64,000 nucleotides of DNA, from NCBI GenBank assembly GCA_902705825.1, contig CACSIL010000023.1, positions 365,344-429,343 of the forward strand, given 5' to 3'. The notes beneath the pieces were generated by a model. It was not told the DNA's origin and did not search any database. It saw only the letters and a program-made list of their open reading frames with translations. Origin of the DNA: Halioglobus japonicus. Lineage in GTDB: Bacteria > Pseudomonadota > Gammaproteobacteria > Pseudomonadales > Halieaceae. How positions within the stretch are numbered: position 1 is the stretch's first letter; each line of letters starts with the position of its first letter. The translations under genes were made by a program, and so were the position numbers. Positions 44,804-54,620 of this stretch are shown here, piece after piece.

Positions 44804-44980
44804 ATGAAAAGATTGGACGAGGGTAAAGCGAGTTTGGTGGATTTCGTACGCAGCATTCGCTATACACATCACCACACGCCTAAATCCCATGACTACTTCC
44901 CCGAGCAACTCGCCGGCTTCAGTTCGCACAAGCACGACCGGCAAGTAAACCAGCGGGAAAAATCAAACCGAGAGAAATAG
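44804..44980 (+). CDS. Small basic His-rich protein (doubtful)
   Basis: 58 residues starting MKRLDEGKASLVDFVRS and containing YTHHHTPKSHDYF and a C-terminal Lys/Arg/Glu tail. No family recognised. Ribosome site is weak and distant. It is the only fair frame in the interval between the divergent pepD and the convergent hydrolase; a low-confidence call. Confidence 0.4.
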   Translation: MKRLDEGKASLVDFVRSIRYTHHHTPKSHDYFPEQLAGFSSHKHDRQVNQREKSNREK

Positions 44981-45107
44981 TCTCCGATTCGCAGCGCGAA
45001 CTGAGTCTCCTCTCACCTGGCACAACCTCGCTGCCAATGGCAGATCGGCGTCCTGCTGAGCCCAGAAGCCCCACCACACCCCCTATCAGGCCATTCAGTT
45101 GCCGCGC

Positions 45108-45929
45108 CTACATTACCTGCACCAGCGGCCTGATATGCGCACTGCGACACACTGCCCAGCGTTGATGGGGCTCCACCAGATAGTTCGCTGTCACAGCAAA
45201 CACCAGCGGGTTGAACGGAAAACCGACATGACTGGCCATCACCGCGATGTTAGTGACGTAACGCGGATCGCCCTGGCATTTAGCGATACCCGCACCCACT
45301 ATCCCATCGGACTCACTGTACAACGCCACAACCGGCACGCGCAGCGTCCCGCCCGCGTAGGTATGGGCAACCCAACGCGCCAACGCCTCTTCATCAACCT
45401 CGTTGTTATAAAGACTGCCCATCACACTGTACAGTGCCGTGCCGCGCGGGTCTCCATAGGGCGTACCGAGCGTGATGACCTGGCGTACCCACTGTGGAAA
45501 CCGGTGGGCCAGCGCCACCGCATATAGCCCGCCCAGGCTCCAGCCAATCAACGTCAGCTTGCGCCTGCTGGCTGTAAACTCTGCCTGCACCCGCTCGGCT
45601 ATCGCGTCCTCGGTAGCGGCGCGATGAGCAAGAAAATCATCGATATGCCGCGAACGCACCTGGGCAGCATTGCGGCCGAGGCCCCAGGGAATGGCGTTGT
45701 AGCCGCGCTTATTGAGAAACTTTCGCAATTGTGACGTCGAACCGTCTGCGCCCATAAACCCGGGAATCGTCATAATGGTGTGTCCATCGCCTTTCGGCAG
45801 CGTCCTCAGCAACGGTTCAAGCAGGACGGTGCTGCCCATCTCCAGCATCACGCGGCCGAACTCCATAATGCTGTGTCGCAGCCGGGGTGGGCGCAAGTCC
45901 GGCGCAGCAATCTGATACGGATTCGTCAT
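45108..45929 (-). CDS. Alpha/beta hydrolase, lipase-like
   Basis: 273 residues. Nucleophile elbow GWSLGG (G-x-S-x-G; in TLIGWSLGGLYAVALAHRFP), oxyanion region MTIPGFMGADGSTSQL, and a likely acid and His further on (YSESDGIVG; ASHVGFPFNP). Resembles PGAP1/triacylglycerol-lipase-like hydrolases that lack a signal peptide. CAGGAG stands 5 nt before ATG at MTNPYQ, which decides the start over a 28-codon extension. Substrate unknown. Confidence 0.85.
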   Translation of the reverse strand: MTNPYQIAAPDLRPPRLRHSIMEFGRVMLEMGSTVLLEPLLRTLPKGDGHTIMTIPGFMGADGSTSQLRKFLNKRGYNAIPWGLGRNAAQVRSRHIDDFLAHRAATEDAIAERVQAEFTASRRKLTLIGWSLGGLYAVALAHRFPQWVRQVITLGTPYGDPRGTALYSVMGSLYNNEVDEEALARWVAHTYAGGTLRVPVVALYSESDGIVGAGIAKCQGDPRYVTNIAVMASHVGFPFNPLVFAVTANYLVEPHQRWAVCRSAHIRPLVQVM

Positions 45930-46086
45930 AGCAACTCCTGATGAAACGGGCACCCCTTCATTGTGGCGACTCTCAACACAGTAATACAGCATACCGGCTG
46001 CATTGCGGTTCAATTTTTCATGCTAGAATTGCTACCCTGTGACCAGTTTGAAGGTTTGCCACGATTTTTCGGCCCAGTAGACTCCT

Positions 46087-46818
46087 GTGAACAATCCACG
46101 CGACACACTCTATGCAGACCCGCTTTCCGAGCGCGGCCTCTTTACCTTCGATGACAACGTGGCGCGCGTATTTCCCGATATGATCAAACGCTCCGTGCCG
46201 GGCTACCCCACCATCGTATCAATGACAGGCCTGCTCGCCGGAAAATATGCCTCGCCGGGCAGTAACGTGTACGACCTGGGTTGCTCTCTTGGCGCCTCGA
46301 CCCTGGCCATGCGCCAGAATATGCGAGCGCCCGACTGCCGCATTATCAGCGTAGACAACTCCACTGCCATGCTGGAACGCTGTAAGAGCATTATCGATAC
46401 CGACACCCACGACACGCCTGTCACCCTCACGCTGGCCAACCTGCAGGACGTGCCGATTCAGAACGCCTCGGTGGTCGTACTCAATTTCACCCTGCAGTTT
46501 ATCCCCCGGGAACTGCGCGACGCCGTCATTTTACGTATCTATCAGGGTCTGCTACCCGGTGGGATCATGGTGTTGTCTGAGAAAGTCACATTCGAGGACC
46601 CGCATCTGGATGCGCTGAATATCGAGTTGCACCATCAGTTTAAACGGGCCAACGGGTACAGCGAGATGGAAGTTGCAGGTAAACGCAGCGCGCTGGAGAA
46701 CGTATTGATTCCTGAGACCCTCACCCAGCACAAGCAGCGCATTGCCAACGCCGGCTTCGGCAGTTGCGATGTCTGGTTCCAGTGCTTTAATTTTGCCTCG
46801 CTGATCGCGCTCAAGTAA
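46087..46818 (+). CDS. cmoA: Carboxy-S-adenosyl-L-methionine synthase
   Basis: 243 residues. CmoA converts SAM and prephenate to carboxy-SAM for uridine-34 modification (cmo5U) in tRNA. Family start DTLYADPLSERGLFTFDDNVARVFPDMI, SAM motif VYDLGCSLGASTLAMR and C-terminal FQCFNFASLIALK are all clear. GTG start. Overlaps cmoB by one base (TAATG), the standard pair in Gammaproteobacteria. Confidence 0.96.
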   Translation: MNNPRDTLYADPLSERGLFTFDDNVARVFPDMIKRSVPGYPTIVSMTGLLAGKYASPGSNVYDLGCSLGASTLAMRQNMRAPDCRIISVDNSTAMLERCKSIIDTDTHDTPVTLTLANLQDVPIQNASVVVLNFTLQFIPRELRDAVILRIYQGLLPGGIMVLSEKVTFEDPHLDALNIELHHQFKRANGYSEMEVAGKRSALENVLIPETLTQHKQRIANAGFGSCDVWFQCFNFASLIALK

Positions 46819-47810
46819 TGGACTACCAACCACTGATTACACGCTGGCAAGGCAGCGCGCTGGAGCGCTGGGCTCAGCAGCTCGAACAGCAGGTCGCTGA
46901 CGGCCTGAGCCACAAACGCTACGGTGATCTGCCACGCTGGATGCAGGCATTGCAGGAACTCCCAACGCTTCAGGCCGATGCTATTGCCCTCAACAGCTCC
47001 CGCGTAGCCGCCAGCACACACGATCCACTGCCCGCCAACACGCAGGAACAGTTACGCGCAGCCCTTGCGAAGTTACACCCGTGGCGCAAAGGCCCATTCG
47101 AATTGTTCGGCGTCCATATCGATACCGAGTGGCGCTCCGACTGGAAGTGGGATCGACTGCAACACGCCATCGACTCCCTGCAGGGCCGCCGCGTACTCGA
47201 TGTCGGTTGCGGTAGCGGCTACCACTGCTGGCGAATGCGCGGCGACGGTGCGACAGAAGTGATAGGCATCGACCCTACACCGCTGTTCGTGGTGCAATTC
47301 TGGGCGCTGCAACAATACCTGCAGCAGGACAGTGTCTGGGTGTTGCCATTGCCGATGGAGAAAGTCCCCGACAAGCTGCGCGCGTTTGACACGGTGTTTT
47401 CCATGGGTGTGCTCTACCACCGCCGCTCTCCGCTGGATCACCTGCAGGAACTGAAGGACTGTCTGCGCCCGGGTGGCCAGTTGGTGCTGGAAACACTGGT
47501 GATTGAGGGCGAACTGGGCGACACCCTGCTACCGGAAGGCCGCTATGCGCGTATGGGCAACGTCTGGTTCCTCCCCAGCACGGACACGCTGTTAAGCTGG
47601 CTGCGCAAGTTGGGTTTTGTCGATGAGCAGTTGGTGGATGTGTGCGTCACCACGACTCAGGAGCAGCGCTCCACGCAGTGGATGACGTTTCATTCGCTGG
47701 CTAACTTTCTTGACCCTGAAGATAGCAGCAAGACAATCGAGGGATATCCGGCGCCTCGGCGGGCAATTGTAACGGCACGACTACCGGGGAATTGGGAGCC
47801 TGATTGCTAA
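46818..47810 (+). CDS. cmoB: tRNA U34 carboxymethyltransferase
   Basis: 330 residues. CmoB transfers the carboxymethyl group of carboxy-SAM to 5-hydroxyuridine at position 34 of tRNA. Characteristic RKGPFELFGVHIDTEWRSDWKWDRL and the SAM-like motif VLDVGCGSGYHCWRM, GVLYHRRSPLDHLQEL. Translationally coupled to cmoA, length as in E. coli (323). Confidence 0.96.
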   Translation: MDYQPLITRWQGSALERWAQQLEQQVADGLSHKRYGDLPRWMQALQELPTLQADAIALNSSRVAASTHDPLPANTQEQLRAALAKLHPWRKGPFELFGVHIDTEWRSDWKWDRLQHAIDSLQGRRVLDVGCGSGYHCWRMRGDGATEVIGIDPTPLFVVQFWALQQYLQQDSVWVLPLPMEKVPDKLRAFDTVFSMGVLYHRRSPLDHLQELKDCLRPGGQLVLETLVIEGELGDTLLPEGRYARMGNVWFLPSTDTLLSWLRKLGFVDEQLVDVCVTTTQEQRSTQWMTFHSLANFLDPEDSSKTIEGYPAPRRAIVTARLPGNWEPDC

Positions 47811-47869
47811 GCGGAACTCGCGGGGGAAGGATTCATCGCCACGCGTCGGTCTGGGAGCGAAGCAATGCA

Positions 47870-47886
47870 GCGGCCCAACGGGCCGC
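47870..47886. terminator. Stem-loop between cmoB and lon
   Basis: A perfect 7-bp all-G/C stem (GCGGCCC / GGGCCGC) with an AAC loop sits in the gap between these converging genes. No T-run follows, but position and strength suggest a transcript end serving both strands. Confidence 0.45.
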
Positions 47887-47903
47887 CAACCAGTCAACCA
47901 ACA

Positions 47904-50327
47904 TCAATGCAAAGACTTATCTGCCCGATGCTCATCGAAGGCAAACTCAAACACCTCCCGAAAATTCCGCGCAAAATGCACATTGATACCCTCGCGCAGA
48001 TAATCCGGCAGCTCTTCAAAATCACGCCGATTGGCAAACGGCAAAATCAGCTCCATGATTTTACTGCGCCGCGCCGCAATGACTTTCTCGCGGATACCAC
48101 CGACAGGCAACACCTGCCCCGTCAGCGTTAACTCACCGGTCATCGCCAGCGGGCGCCTGATACGCTCACGACGTGCTAGAGACACCAGCGAAGTCGCCAT
48201 TGTGACGCCCGCGCTGGGACCATCCTTTGGCGTCGCACCTTCCGGAACGTGCAGATGCACCAAACTCATATCGAAAAAGTCCTGGTCACAGTTATAGTCC
48301 TTGAGGTGGGCGACCACATAGCTGTAGGCAATTTCCGCCGACTCCTTCATGACTTCACCCAGGCGCCCGGTAAGTTTGAAGCCCCGGTTCAGTGTATGCA
48401 CCTGAGATGATTCGATAGGCAGAGTCGCCCCACCCATCGCGGTCCAGGCAAGCCCGGTGACAACACCCACGCCACGCAGCGGTCTCTCGCGCTGGAATGG
48501 CGGCTTGCCCAGAAGCACTTCGATATCTTTCTTACCCACACGCAGCTTCTTCTCTTTCCCATCCAGCAGGCGCACGATAGATTTGCGCATAATACGTGCA
48601 ATCTGTTTCTCCAGCGTACGGACACCCGCCTCGCGGCAGTAGGAGTCAATCACGTACTTCAGGCCCGCGTCATTGATTTTGAGTTGCTCGCTCTGCAAAC
48701 CATGGCGCTCAAGCTGCTTCGGCCACAGATGGTTTTTTGCGATGAACAACTTCTCTTCCGCCACATACCCTGACAAGCGCAAGGTTTCCATACGATCCAG
48801 CAACGGCCCCGGTATCGTATCCAGCTGGTTCGCCGTACACACGAAAAGAACGTTGGACAAATCGACCCGCAGGTCGAGGTAATGGTCTAAAAACTCACTG
48901 TTCTGCTCGGGGTCCAACACCTCCAGTAATGCTGAAGCCGGGTCGCCCTGGAAGGACGCGCCAATCTTGTCGATCTCATCCAGCATGATCACCGGATTGG
49001 AAACCTCCACCTCCTTCAAGGCCTGGATGATTTTCCCGGGCATGGCGCCTACATAGGTTCGCCTGTGCCCCTTGATCTCAGCCTCATCGCGCATGCCACC
49101 GAGACTGAAGCGATAAAACTCGCGCCCCAGAGCATCTGCCACCGAGCGGCCTATGCTGGTTTTACCCACACCTGGCGGGCCTACCAGCAACAGAATGGAA
49201 CCGGCGATCTCTCCTTTGAACGCACCGACGGCGAGGAACTCGAGTATCCGATCCTTCACATCTTCCAGACCCTCGTGATGTTCGTCCAACACTGCGCGGC
49301 CGTGCTTGAGGTCAAGGTTGTCTTCTGAATACACGCCCCAGGGCACACTGGTAGCCCAGTCGAGATAGTTGCGGGTAACGCCGTATTCCGCAGACCCGGT
49401 TTCCAGCACGGACAGCTTGTGCATCTCCTCCTTAATCCGCTTGGAGGCCGCCTCTGGAATATCCATATCCCGGATTCTGTCCTCAAACGTTTCCACATCC
49501 GAGGTGCGATCATCCTTGGAGATACCCAGCTCTTTCTGGATGATTTTCAGTTGCTCGCGCAGGAAAAACTCGCGCTGTTGTTCAGAGACCTTCTCATTCA
49601 CCTGACTGGTGATCTGGCCCTGCAGCTCAGCTACTTCACGCTCTTTGCGCAGGAGATTCAGAACTTTTTCCATGCGCGATCGAAGCGGCAGTGTATCCAG
49701 TATTTCCTGTAATTGGTCTCCGGTTGCGGTCGTCAGAGCCGCCGAAAAATCGGCCAATTGACTGGGTTGCCGGGGGCTAAAATTCGCCAGGTACTGCTTC
49801 AACTCTTCACTGTAGAGCGGGTTAAGCGGCAGCAACTCCCTGATCTGCTTGATCAAGGCCATCGCATAGGCCTTGATTTCATCGTTGTCACGATCACCCT
49901 GGCTGCGGGGGTATTCTACCTGCACCAGATAGGGTGGTTTATCGCTGAGCCAGCGTACGATGCGAAAACGCCTGACGCCCTGGGCCAAGAAATGCCCCGC
50001 CTGACCCGCGCCATTGGGAGGACGGTGCAGACGCACTGCGCAGCCAATCTCAGGAAACTGTCGCGACCCAGCTTTAGTGACATCCGCCACATCCACATAG
50101 GACAAGCCAATTAAACCGCGGCCCTCACGCTGCACCGCATCGAGTGTGCTTTGCCATTCGCGAGGATCAATCACAATGGGCTGTACCTGTCCCGGAAAAA
50201 AAGGTCGGTGAGGTATCGGTATCAAATGCAGCGTATCGGGCAGCACATCGTCGGCCACCGCGGGGGGACTCTGCGTTTCTTGTGGAGGCTCAACTTGAAT
50301 CTCCGTTGAATCGTCTGTTTCATTCAT
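47904..50327 (-). CDS. lon: ATP-dependent protease Lon
   Basis: 807 residues, serine AAA+ protease that degrades misfolded and regulatory proteins. N-terminal substrate domain (about 33-230), coiled region, Walker A GPPGVGKTS at 383-391, Walker B VIMLDEIDK, and C-terminal protease domain with catalytic Ser in KDGPSAGVTMA and Lys in GGIREKVIAARR. The N-terminus carries an extra acidic, Pro-rich 30 residues. A good sigma-70/sigma-32-like promoter lies upstream. Confidence 0.96.
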   Translation of the reverse strand: MNETDDSTEIQVEPPQETQSPPAVADDVLPDTLHLIPIPHRPFFPGQVQPIVIDPREWQSTLDAVQREGRGLIGLSYVDVADVTKAGSRQFPEIGCAVRLHRPPNGAGQAGHFLAQGVRRFRIVRWLSDKPPYLVQVEYPRSQGDRDNDEIKAYAMALIKQIRELLPLNPLYSEELKQYLANFSPRQPSQLADFSAALTTATGDQLQEILDTLPLRSRMEKVLNLLRKEREVAELQGQITSQVNEKVSEQQREFFLREQLKIIQKELGISKDDRTSDVETFEDRIRDMDIPEAASKRIKEEMHKLSVLETGSAEYGVTRNYLDWATSVPWGVYSEDNLDLKHGRAVLDEHHEGLEDVKDRILEFLAVGAFKGEIAGSILLLVGPPGVGKTSIGRSVADALGREFYRFSLGGMRDEAEIKGHRRTYVGAMPGKIIQALKEVEVSNPVIMLDEIDKIGASFQGDPASALLEVLDPEQNSEFLDHYLDLRVDLSNVLFVCTANQLDTIPGPLLDRMETLRLSGYVAEEKLFIAKNHLWPKQLERHGLQSEQLKINDAGLKYVIDSYCREAGVRTLEKQIARIMRKSIVRLLDGKEKKLRVGKKDIEVLLGKPPFQRERPLRGVGVVTGLAWTAMGGATLPIESSQVHTLNRGFKLTGRLGEVMKESAEIAYSYVVAHLKDYNCDQDFFDMSLVHLHVPEGATPKDGPSAGVTMATSLVSLARRERIRRPLAMTGELTLTGQVLPVGGIREKVIAARRSKIMELILPFANRRDFEELPDYLREGINVHFARNFREVFEFAFDEHRADKSLH

Positions 50328-50396
50328 ACTGACTCAGTTCCTGTGCCATTTTTAGCGTTGGAGGGGAGTGACTGCATATCACTTGTGTATCCCTTC

Positions 50397-50425
50397 TTTA
50401 TATAGGCTGAACGGTAATTTTCAAG
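50397..50425 (-). promoter_or_regulatory. Probable lon promoter (heat-shock-like)
   Basis: On the minus strand CTTGAAA (50425-50419), the exact sigma-32 -35 consensus, is followed after 16 nt from TTGAAA by TATAAA (50402-50397), a five-of-six sigma-70 -10 box. The sigma-32 -10 (CCCCAT-type) is only partly matched. Either or both sigma factors could use it. It lies 69 nt before the lon start and inside the divergent 5' region of the aminotransferase gene. Confidence 0.5.
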
Positions 50426-50491
50426 CTTCATGCCATCCGGGCGTGCTGCCGCGTGGTAGTTACCGCTATACTTGCACCCCTCAGGTTTCCG

Positions 50492-50512
50492 CTGCGTATC
50501 GGACGCAGTTTT
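50492..50512 (+). promoter_or_regulatory. Small hairpin plus T-run before aminotransferase start
   Basis: CTGCG-TATCGGA-CGCAG followed by TTTT ends 14 nt before the GTG start. It has the form of a weak intrinsic terminator in the leader, so attenuation is possible, but the stem is only 5 bp. Confidence 0.3.
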
Positions 50513-50526
50513 ACGAGGGTATCACC

Positions 50527-51810
50527 GTGCACATCGATCAACTGTCAGCCGCCGAGCTTGCGACAGAACTGGATTCGCTACAGAAACAGTACAACGCATT
50601 GAGAGACCGACACCTCTCACTGGACCTTACCCGGGGCAAACCCTGCACCGAGCAGGCCAGCCTGTCAGATGCCCTGGACGGCATTCTCAAGGGCAATTTC
50701 TTATCTGCAAATGGTACCGATGTACGCAACTACGGCGGCCTTGAAGGTCTGCCCGAAGCCAGGGCATTGTTCGCCCAGGTACTGGACGTGACACCCGAGG
50801 AAACCCTCGTTGGCGGCAATTCCAGCCTGACGATGATGTACAACGTTATCGAATTTGCGCTAACTGAAGGCCTGGACGGCCCGGCCTCTGCATGGGGCAA
50901 TAGCGAATCCGTGAAATTCCTGTGCCCGGCACCTGGCTACGACCGCCATTTCGCCGTCTGCGAACACCTTGGCATTGAGATGATTCCCGTGCCAATGCTG
51001 GATAGTGGGCCGGATATGGCGCGGATTGAAGCGCTGATAGCCGAGGACGATTCGATCAAGGGTATGTGGTGCGTACCGCGCTTTTCCAATCCCACCGGCT
51101 GTGTCTACAGCGATGAAACCGTCGAGCGCATTGCACGCCTGGGGCTGCAAGCTGGCGCCAACTTTCTGGTGATGTGGGATAACGCCTACGCCGTTCACAC
51201 CCTTTCTGAGGATGCATCCAAACTGGCATCCATTCGGGATTACTGCCAGCAACACGGCACAATGGATAATGTGTTCCAGTTTGGCTCCACGTCCAAGGTC
51301 ACATTTGCCGGCGCCGGCGTCGCCTTTCTGGCCAGCAGCGACAGAAACGTGGCCGCTCTGAAGCAGCACCTGTCGTTTCAAACCATCGGTCCGGACAAAG
51401 TAAATCAGCTGCGCCATGTGCGCTTCCTGTCAGACATGGATACGTTGGCCAAGCACATGGCAAACCACGCTGCTATTATTCGTCCTCGCTTTGAGTGTGT
51501 GCTCGATACGCTCTCACGGGAGCTCGCTGGCACGGGCATGGGTGAGTGGACGTCGCCGCAAGGTGGCTATTTTATAGCCTTCAACACCTTGCCGGGACTG
51601 GCGCGCAACGTTGTTCAGCTGGCCGACGCTATCGGTGTAAAACTGACCCCGGCCGGGGCGACCTTCCCCTACGGGAAAGATCCTGAGGACAGCAATATTC
51701 GGCTGTCGCCGACCTATCCGTCGCTCGATGATTTGAATGCGGCTATTGAAGCCTTTGTGGTCTGCGTGAAACTCGCCTCAATCGAGGATCGATTGCAGCG
51801 TCAGGATTGA
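50527..51810 (+). CDS. Class I aminotransferase (Asp_aminotransf/PF12897 type)
   Basis: 427 residues, PLP enzyme of the small family distinct from AspC. N-terminal RHLSLDLTRGKPCTEQASLSDALDG, NYGGLEGLPEARALFAQVLDV, cofactor-phosphate and Lys loop QFGSTSKVTFAGAGVAF. Members transfer amino groups from aspartate or similar amino acids; exact substrates here are unknown. GTG start is preceded by CGAGGG; the frame is open 53 codons further upstream, but that part runs through the hairpin and over the lon promoter. Confidence 0.88.
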   Translation: MHIDQLSAAELATELDSLQKQYNALRDRHLSLDLTRGKPCTEQASLSDALDGILKGNFLSANGTDVRNYGGLEGLPEARALFAQVLDVTPEETLVGGNSSLTMMYNVIEFALTEGLDGPASAWGNSESVKFLCPAPGYDRHFAVCEHLGIEMIPVPMLDSGPDMARIEALIAEDDSIKGMWCVPRFSNPTGCVYSDETVERIARLGLQAGANFLVMWDNAYAVHTLSEDASKLASIRDYCQQHGTMDNVFQFGSTSKVTFAGAGVAFLASSDRNVAALKQHLSFQTIGPDKVNQLRHVRFLSDMDTLAKHMANHAAIIRPRFECVLDTLSRELAGTGMGEWTSPQGGYFIAFNTLPGLARNVVQLADAIGVKLTPAGATFPYGKDPEDSNIRLSPTYPSLDDLNAAIEAFVVCVKLASIEDRLQRQD

Positions 51811-51838
51811 AGTAAAGGGGCGCGGTGGCGGGTAAGTG

Positions 51839-52510
51839 CTAGTAGCGCCACTCCTCGCCCCACAGGCTGCGGATATAGTTCACCACATCCCAGACGGCCT
51901 CTTCACCACCGAGTTCAATCTCCCAACCGGGCATTGCCGAACTGGTGCCGTTAGCGATGCTTTCATACACCTCCTCCTCCGAAATGCCATAAAAATAGGC
52001 CGTTGGATCAGCGAGATTGGTGGCGCCAGGCACAGGGTCGAACTCATCGGCATTGCGATAACTGGCATCGCCCTCCCAACTATCAAAGGGATCTGACTCC
52101 AGTGGCTCGCCATGATGAGAGTCAATCGCCCGCGTTACCGTTCCCAGCACATCCGCGCGGACATCCGCGTCCACTTCCGGGGCAGGATTTTCCGCCCATT
52201 CAGGCCAATCCGCTTCCACCGTCACTGCCGGCTCACGGACCCCTGCGCCGCGCACCATCTCAACCAGCTCGGCATAATCCTCAGAGGTGTCCATTTCAGC
52301 GGAATCATAGAGATCATCGTACTGAAAGGCGGTATCGGCGCCATGGCATTCGCTACAGTACAGTTCATAGAGCTGTGCGCCCCTGTTCACCGATTCCTCA
52401 TCGAAGGGATCGACAGCAGCCATCACCTGCGCTGCAGCGAGGCACAAGCCAATGCTGAGAAAGCATATCTTTATGGGGAGTTTCAAAATTACGTTGCTGC
52501 GATGTGGCAT
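51839..52510 (-). CDS. Periplasmic c-type cytochrome with acidic insert
   Basis: 223 residues: signal peptide (ends VMA, about 31), a single heme motif CSECH (52-56), a long acidic middle part, and a C-terminal segment TSSAMPGWEIELGGEEAVWDVVNYIRSL with the likely distal Met193. The heme motif and distal Met are about 137 residues apart, roughly twice the usual, so about 70 residues form an insert. Electron carrier by family, partner unknown. Start: ATG 7 nt after GCGGA preferred to a TTG two codons upstream. Downstream of the DUF1820 gene. Confidence 0.85.
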   Translation of the reverse strand: MPHRSNVILKLPIKICFLSIGLCLAAAQVMAAVDPFDEESVNRGAQLYELYCSECHGADTAFQYDDLYDSAEMDTSEDYAELVEMVRGAGVREPAVTVEADWPEWAENPAPEVDADVRADVLGTVTRAIDSHHGEPLESDPFDSWEGDASYRNADEFDPVPGATNLADPTAYFYGISEEEVYESIANGTSSAMPGWEIELGGEEAVWDVVNYIRSLWGEEWRY

Positions 52511-52528
52511 GGGCAATCCGCTGCAGGT

Positions 52529-52873
52529 TTACTCTTCACCGCCCTTCTGCCCCGGCGGAAAGCCCGCGAAGGGAAAACTGGCTACGTTGCCCTCAGAGGA
52601 GGTGACCTCTGACACTTTGCTACTGCCCTCCTTGTCGACTTCATCAATACGGATGATGGCCTGCAGGGGGATGTAACTGCGTTTTACACCACTGAACTCA
52701 TTCTTGAGCTTTTCCTCGCTCGGATCTACCAGGATTTGCGAGCGCTCACCGAATACAAACTCTTCCACCTCGATGAAGCCCCACATATCGCTCTGATATA
52801 TCTGACGGGCGAATACCTCAAACACCTGATTGCCGTTTTGAAAAATCACCTTGTATACGGGTTGGTTTGCCAT
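52529..52873 (-). CDS. DUF1820-family protein
   Basis: 114 residues, acidic soluble protein of the DUF1820 family widespread in Gammaproteobacteria: NQPVYKVIFQNGNQVFEVFARQIYQSDMWGFIEVEEFVFGE, VDPSEEKLKNEF, SYIPLQAIIRIDEV. Function not known. ATG of MANQ chosen from family length and spacing; an ATG two codons upstream is possible. The cytochrome gene follows after 18 bp. Confidence 0.88.
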   Translation of the reverse strand: MANQPVYKVIFQNGNQVFEVFARQIYQSDMWGFIEVEEFVFGERSQILVDPSEEKLKNEFSGVKRSYIPLQAIIRIDEVDKEGSSKVSEVTSSEGNVASFPFAGFPPGQKGGEE

Positions 52874-53224
52874 TGTCATCTCGTGTATGGAATCTCGCGA
52901 TGTGCCCACCTGTCAGCGGCGACAGACCGCCGGATTTCGGCGGCCGGCAATCTTAACACCATAGCCGCAGAATACCAGTTTCCGCGCCGGTGCGCTGCTG
53001 CTAAAACCAGCCGTATTCCCAACCGCTAAGGACAGGACAAAATAACTATCGCCCAGTGGCAGCGGCTCAGCCTATGACTCAGAGCATCTGACGAGGAAGC
53101 CGAGTAATTGGCAATTTCAACCTCAGCCCCGACCCGCCAATTCAGGCACTAGGTTTGGCCCCTCGAACTGGGTATAATCCGCGCCCCTTTTTAATATAGA
53201 GCGGCAGACGTACTGCAATAACCG
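52874..53224. promoter_or_regulatory. 351-bp divergent region, DUF1820 / miaB
   Basis: Holds the promoters of both divergent units. Near the DUF1820 side are two adjacent hairpins: CTGTC-AGCGGC-GACAG (52910-52925) and CCGCCG-GATTT-CGGCGG (52927-52943), which would lie in that gene's 5' leader. On the miaB side TATAAT (53173-53178) is a perfect -10 box, 46 nt before the start; its -35 is poor. I see no gene inside. Confidence 0.5.
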
Positions 53225-54556
53225 GTGAGCAAAAAACTTTACATCAAGACCCACGGCTGTCAGATGAACGAATACGATTCATCGCGCATGCGTGACTTAT
53301 TGCAACTCAGCCACGATCTGACCCCGACGGACAACCCCGAGGACGCTGACGTATTGCTGCTAAATACCTGTTCTATAAGGGAAAAAGCTCAAGAGAAGGT
53401 ATTTCATCAGCTGGGCCGCTGGAAGCACCTGAAACAGAAGAATCCCAACCTTATCATCGGCGTCGGCGGCTGTGTCGCCAGCCAGGAAGGCGCGGAAATT
53501 GGCCGCCGTGCACCGTATGTTGACCTGGTATTCGGCCCCCAGACACTGCACAGACTGCCACAAATGATGGAACAGCGCGGCACAGCCGGCACCCTGGTTG
53601 TCGATGTCAGCTTTCCAGAAATCGAAAAATTCGACAATTTGCCACAACCCAAAGTGGATGGCCCCAGCGCATTCGTGTCCGTAATGGAGGGTTGCAGCAA
53701 ATATTGCACCTTCTGTGTCGTGCCCTATACCCGCGGTGAAGAGGTATCGCGGCCGGTGGATGACGTTATCGCCGAAATAGCCCACCTTGCGCAAGATGGC
53801 GTGCGCGAGGTCAACCTGCTGGGGCAGAACGTAAACGCTTTTCGCGGGCTCAACCACGAGGGTGAAGTGGTCGATTTTGCGGAGCTGCTGTATTTTGTCG
53901 CCCGCATACCGGGCATTGAACGAATCCGCTATACCACCTCCCATCCGGTAGAGTTCTCCGATGCATTGATTGATGCGTACGCGAACATACCGCAGCTCGT
54001 AGACCACCTGCACTTGCCTGTACAGAGTGGCTCAGATCGCATCCTGGCGGCGATGAAACGCGGCCATACCGTGCTGGAGTACAAATCCACAATACGTCGC
54101 CTGCGTAAAATTCGCCCGAATATCAGCCTGTCATCAGACTTTATCATCGGCTTCCCCGGCGAATCGGAAGCAGATTTCGCAGCCACCATGAAACTGATTG
54201 AGGAGATCGGCTTCGACAGCTCTTTCAGTTTCATCTACAGCGCACGCCCCGGCACCCCCGCGGCAGAATTGCCAGACAATACCGACGAAGACACCAAGAA
54301 ACAGCGGCTGCAGATACTGCAAACTCGCATCCTGCAACACGCAGCCGAGATCAGCCGCAGTATGATCGACACCACGCAGCGTATTCTGGTGACCGGGGTT
54401 TCCAAAAAAGACCCCGGGCAATTGCAGGGGCGCACTGAGAACAATCGCGCGGTGAATTTTTCAGAGACCGACCATTCATTGATCGGCGAATTTGTGGACG
54501 TGAAGATTATCGATGCACTACCGAACTCACTCCGCGGCACGAGAATCGTAGGTTGA
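53225..54556 (+). CDS. miaB: tRNA-2-methylthio-N6-dimethylallyladenosine synthase
   Basis: 443 residues, radical-SAM methylthiotransferase that adds a methylthio group at C2 of i6A37 in tRNA. The N-terminal UPF0004 domain has its three Cys ([20 protein letters not shown]) for one [4Fe-4S] cluster. Radical SAM C-x3-C-x2-C is [16 protein letters not shown] (about 157-170), and a C-terminal TRAM domain follows. GTG start. First gene of the miaB-phoH-ybeY-corC-lnt block. Confidence 0.96.
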   Translation: MSKKLYIKTHGCQMNEYDSSRMRDLLQLSHDLTPTDNPEDADVLLLNTCSIREKAQEKVFHQLGRWKHLKQKNPNLIIGVGGCVASQEGAEIGRRAPYVDLVFGPQTLHRLPQMMEQRGTAGTLVVDVSFPEIEKFDNLPQPKVDGPSAFVSVMEGCSKYCTFCVVPYTRGEEVSRPVDDVIAEIAHLAQDGVREVNLLGQNVNAFRGLNHEGEVVDFAELLYFVARIPGIERIRYTTSHPVEFSDALIDAYANIPQLVDHLHLPVQSGSDRILAAMKRGHTVLEYKSTIRRLRKIRPNISLSSDFIIGFPGESEADFAATMKLIEEIGFDSSFSFIYSARPGTPAAELPDNTDEDTKKQRLQILQTRILQHAAEISRSMIDTTQRILVTGVSKKDPGQLQGRTENNRAVNFSETDHSLIGEFVDVKIIDALPNSLRGTRIVG

Positions 54557-54620
54557 CGCCTGTGAATTCCCGTATATCCTTAAAGGGTAATAGCATTGCC
54601 CACAGCGGCGACAGGATATT

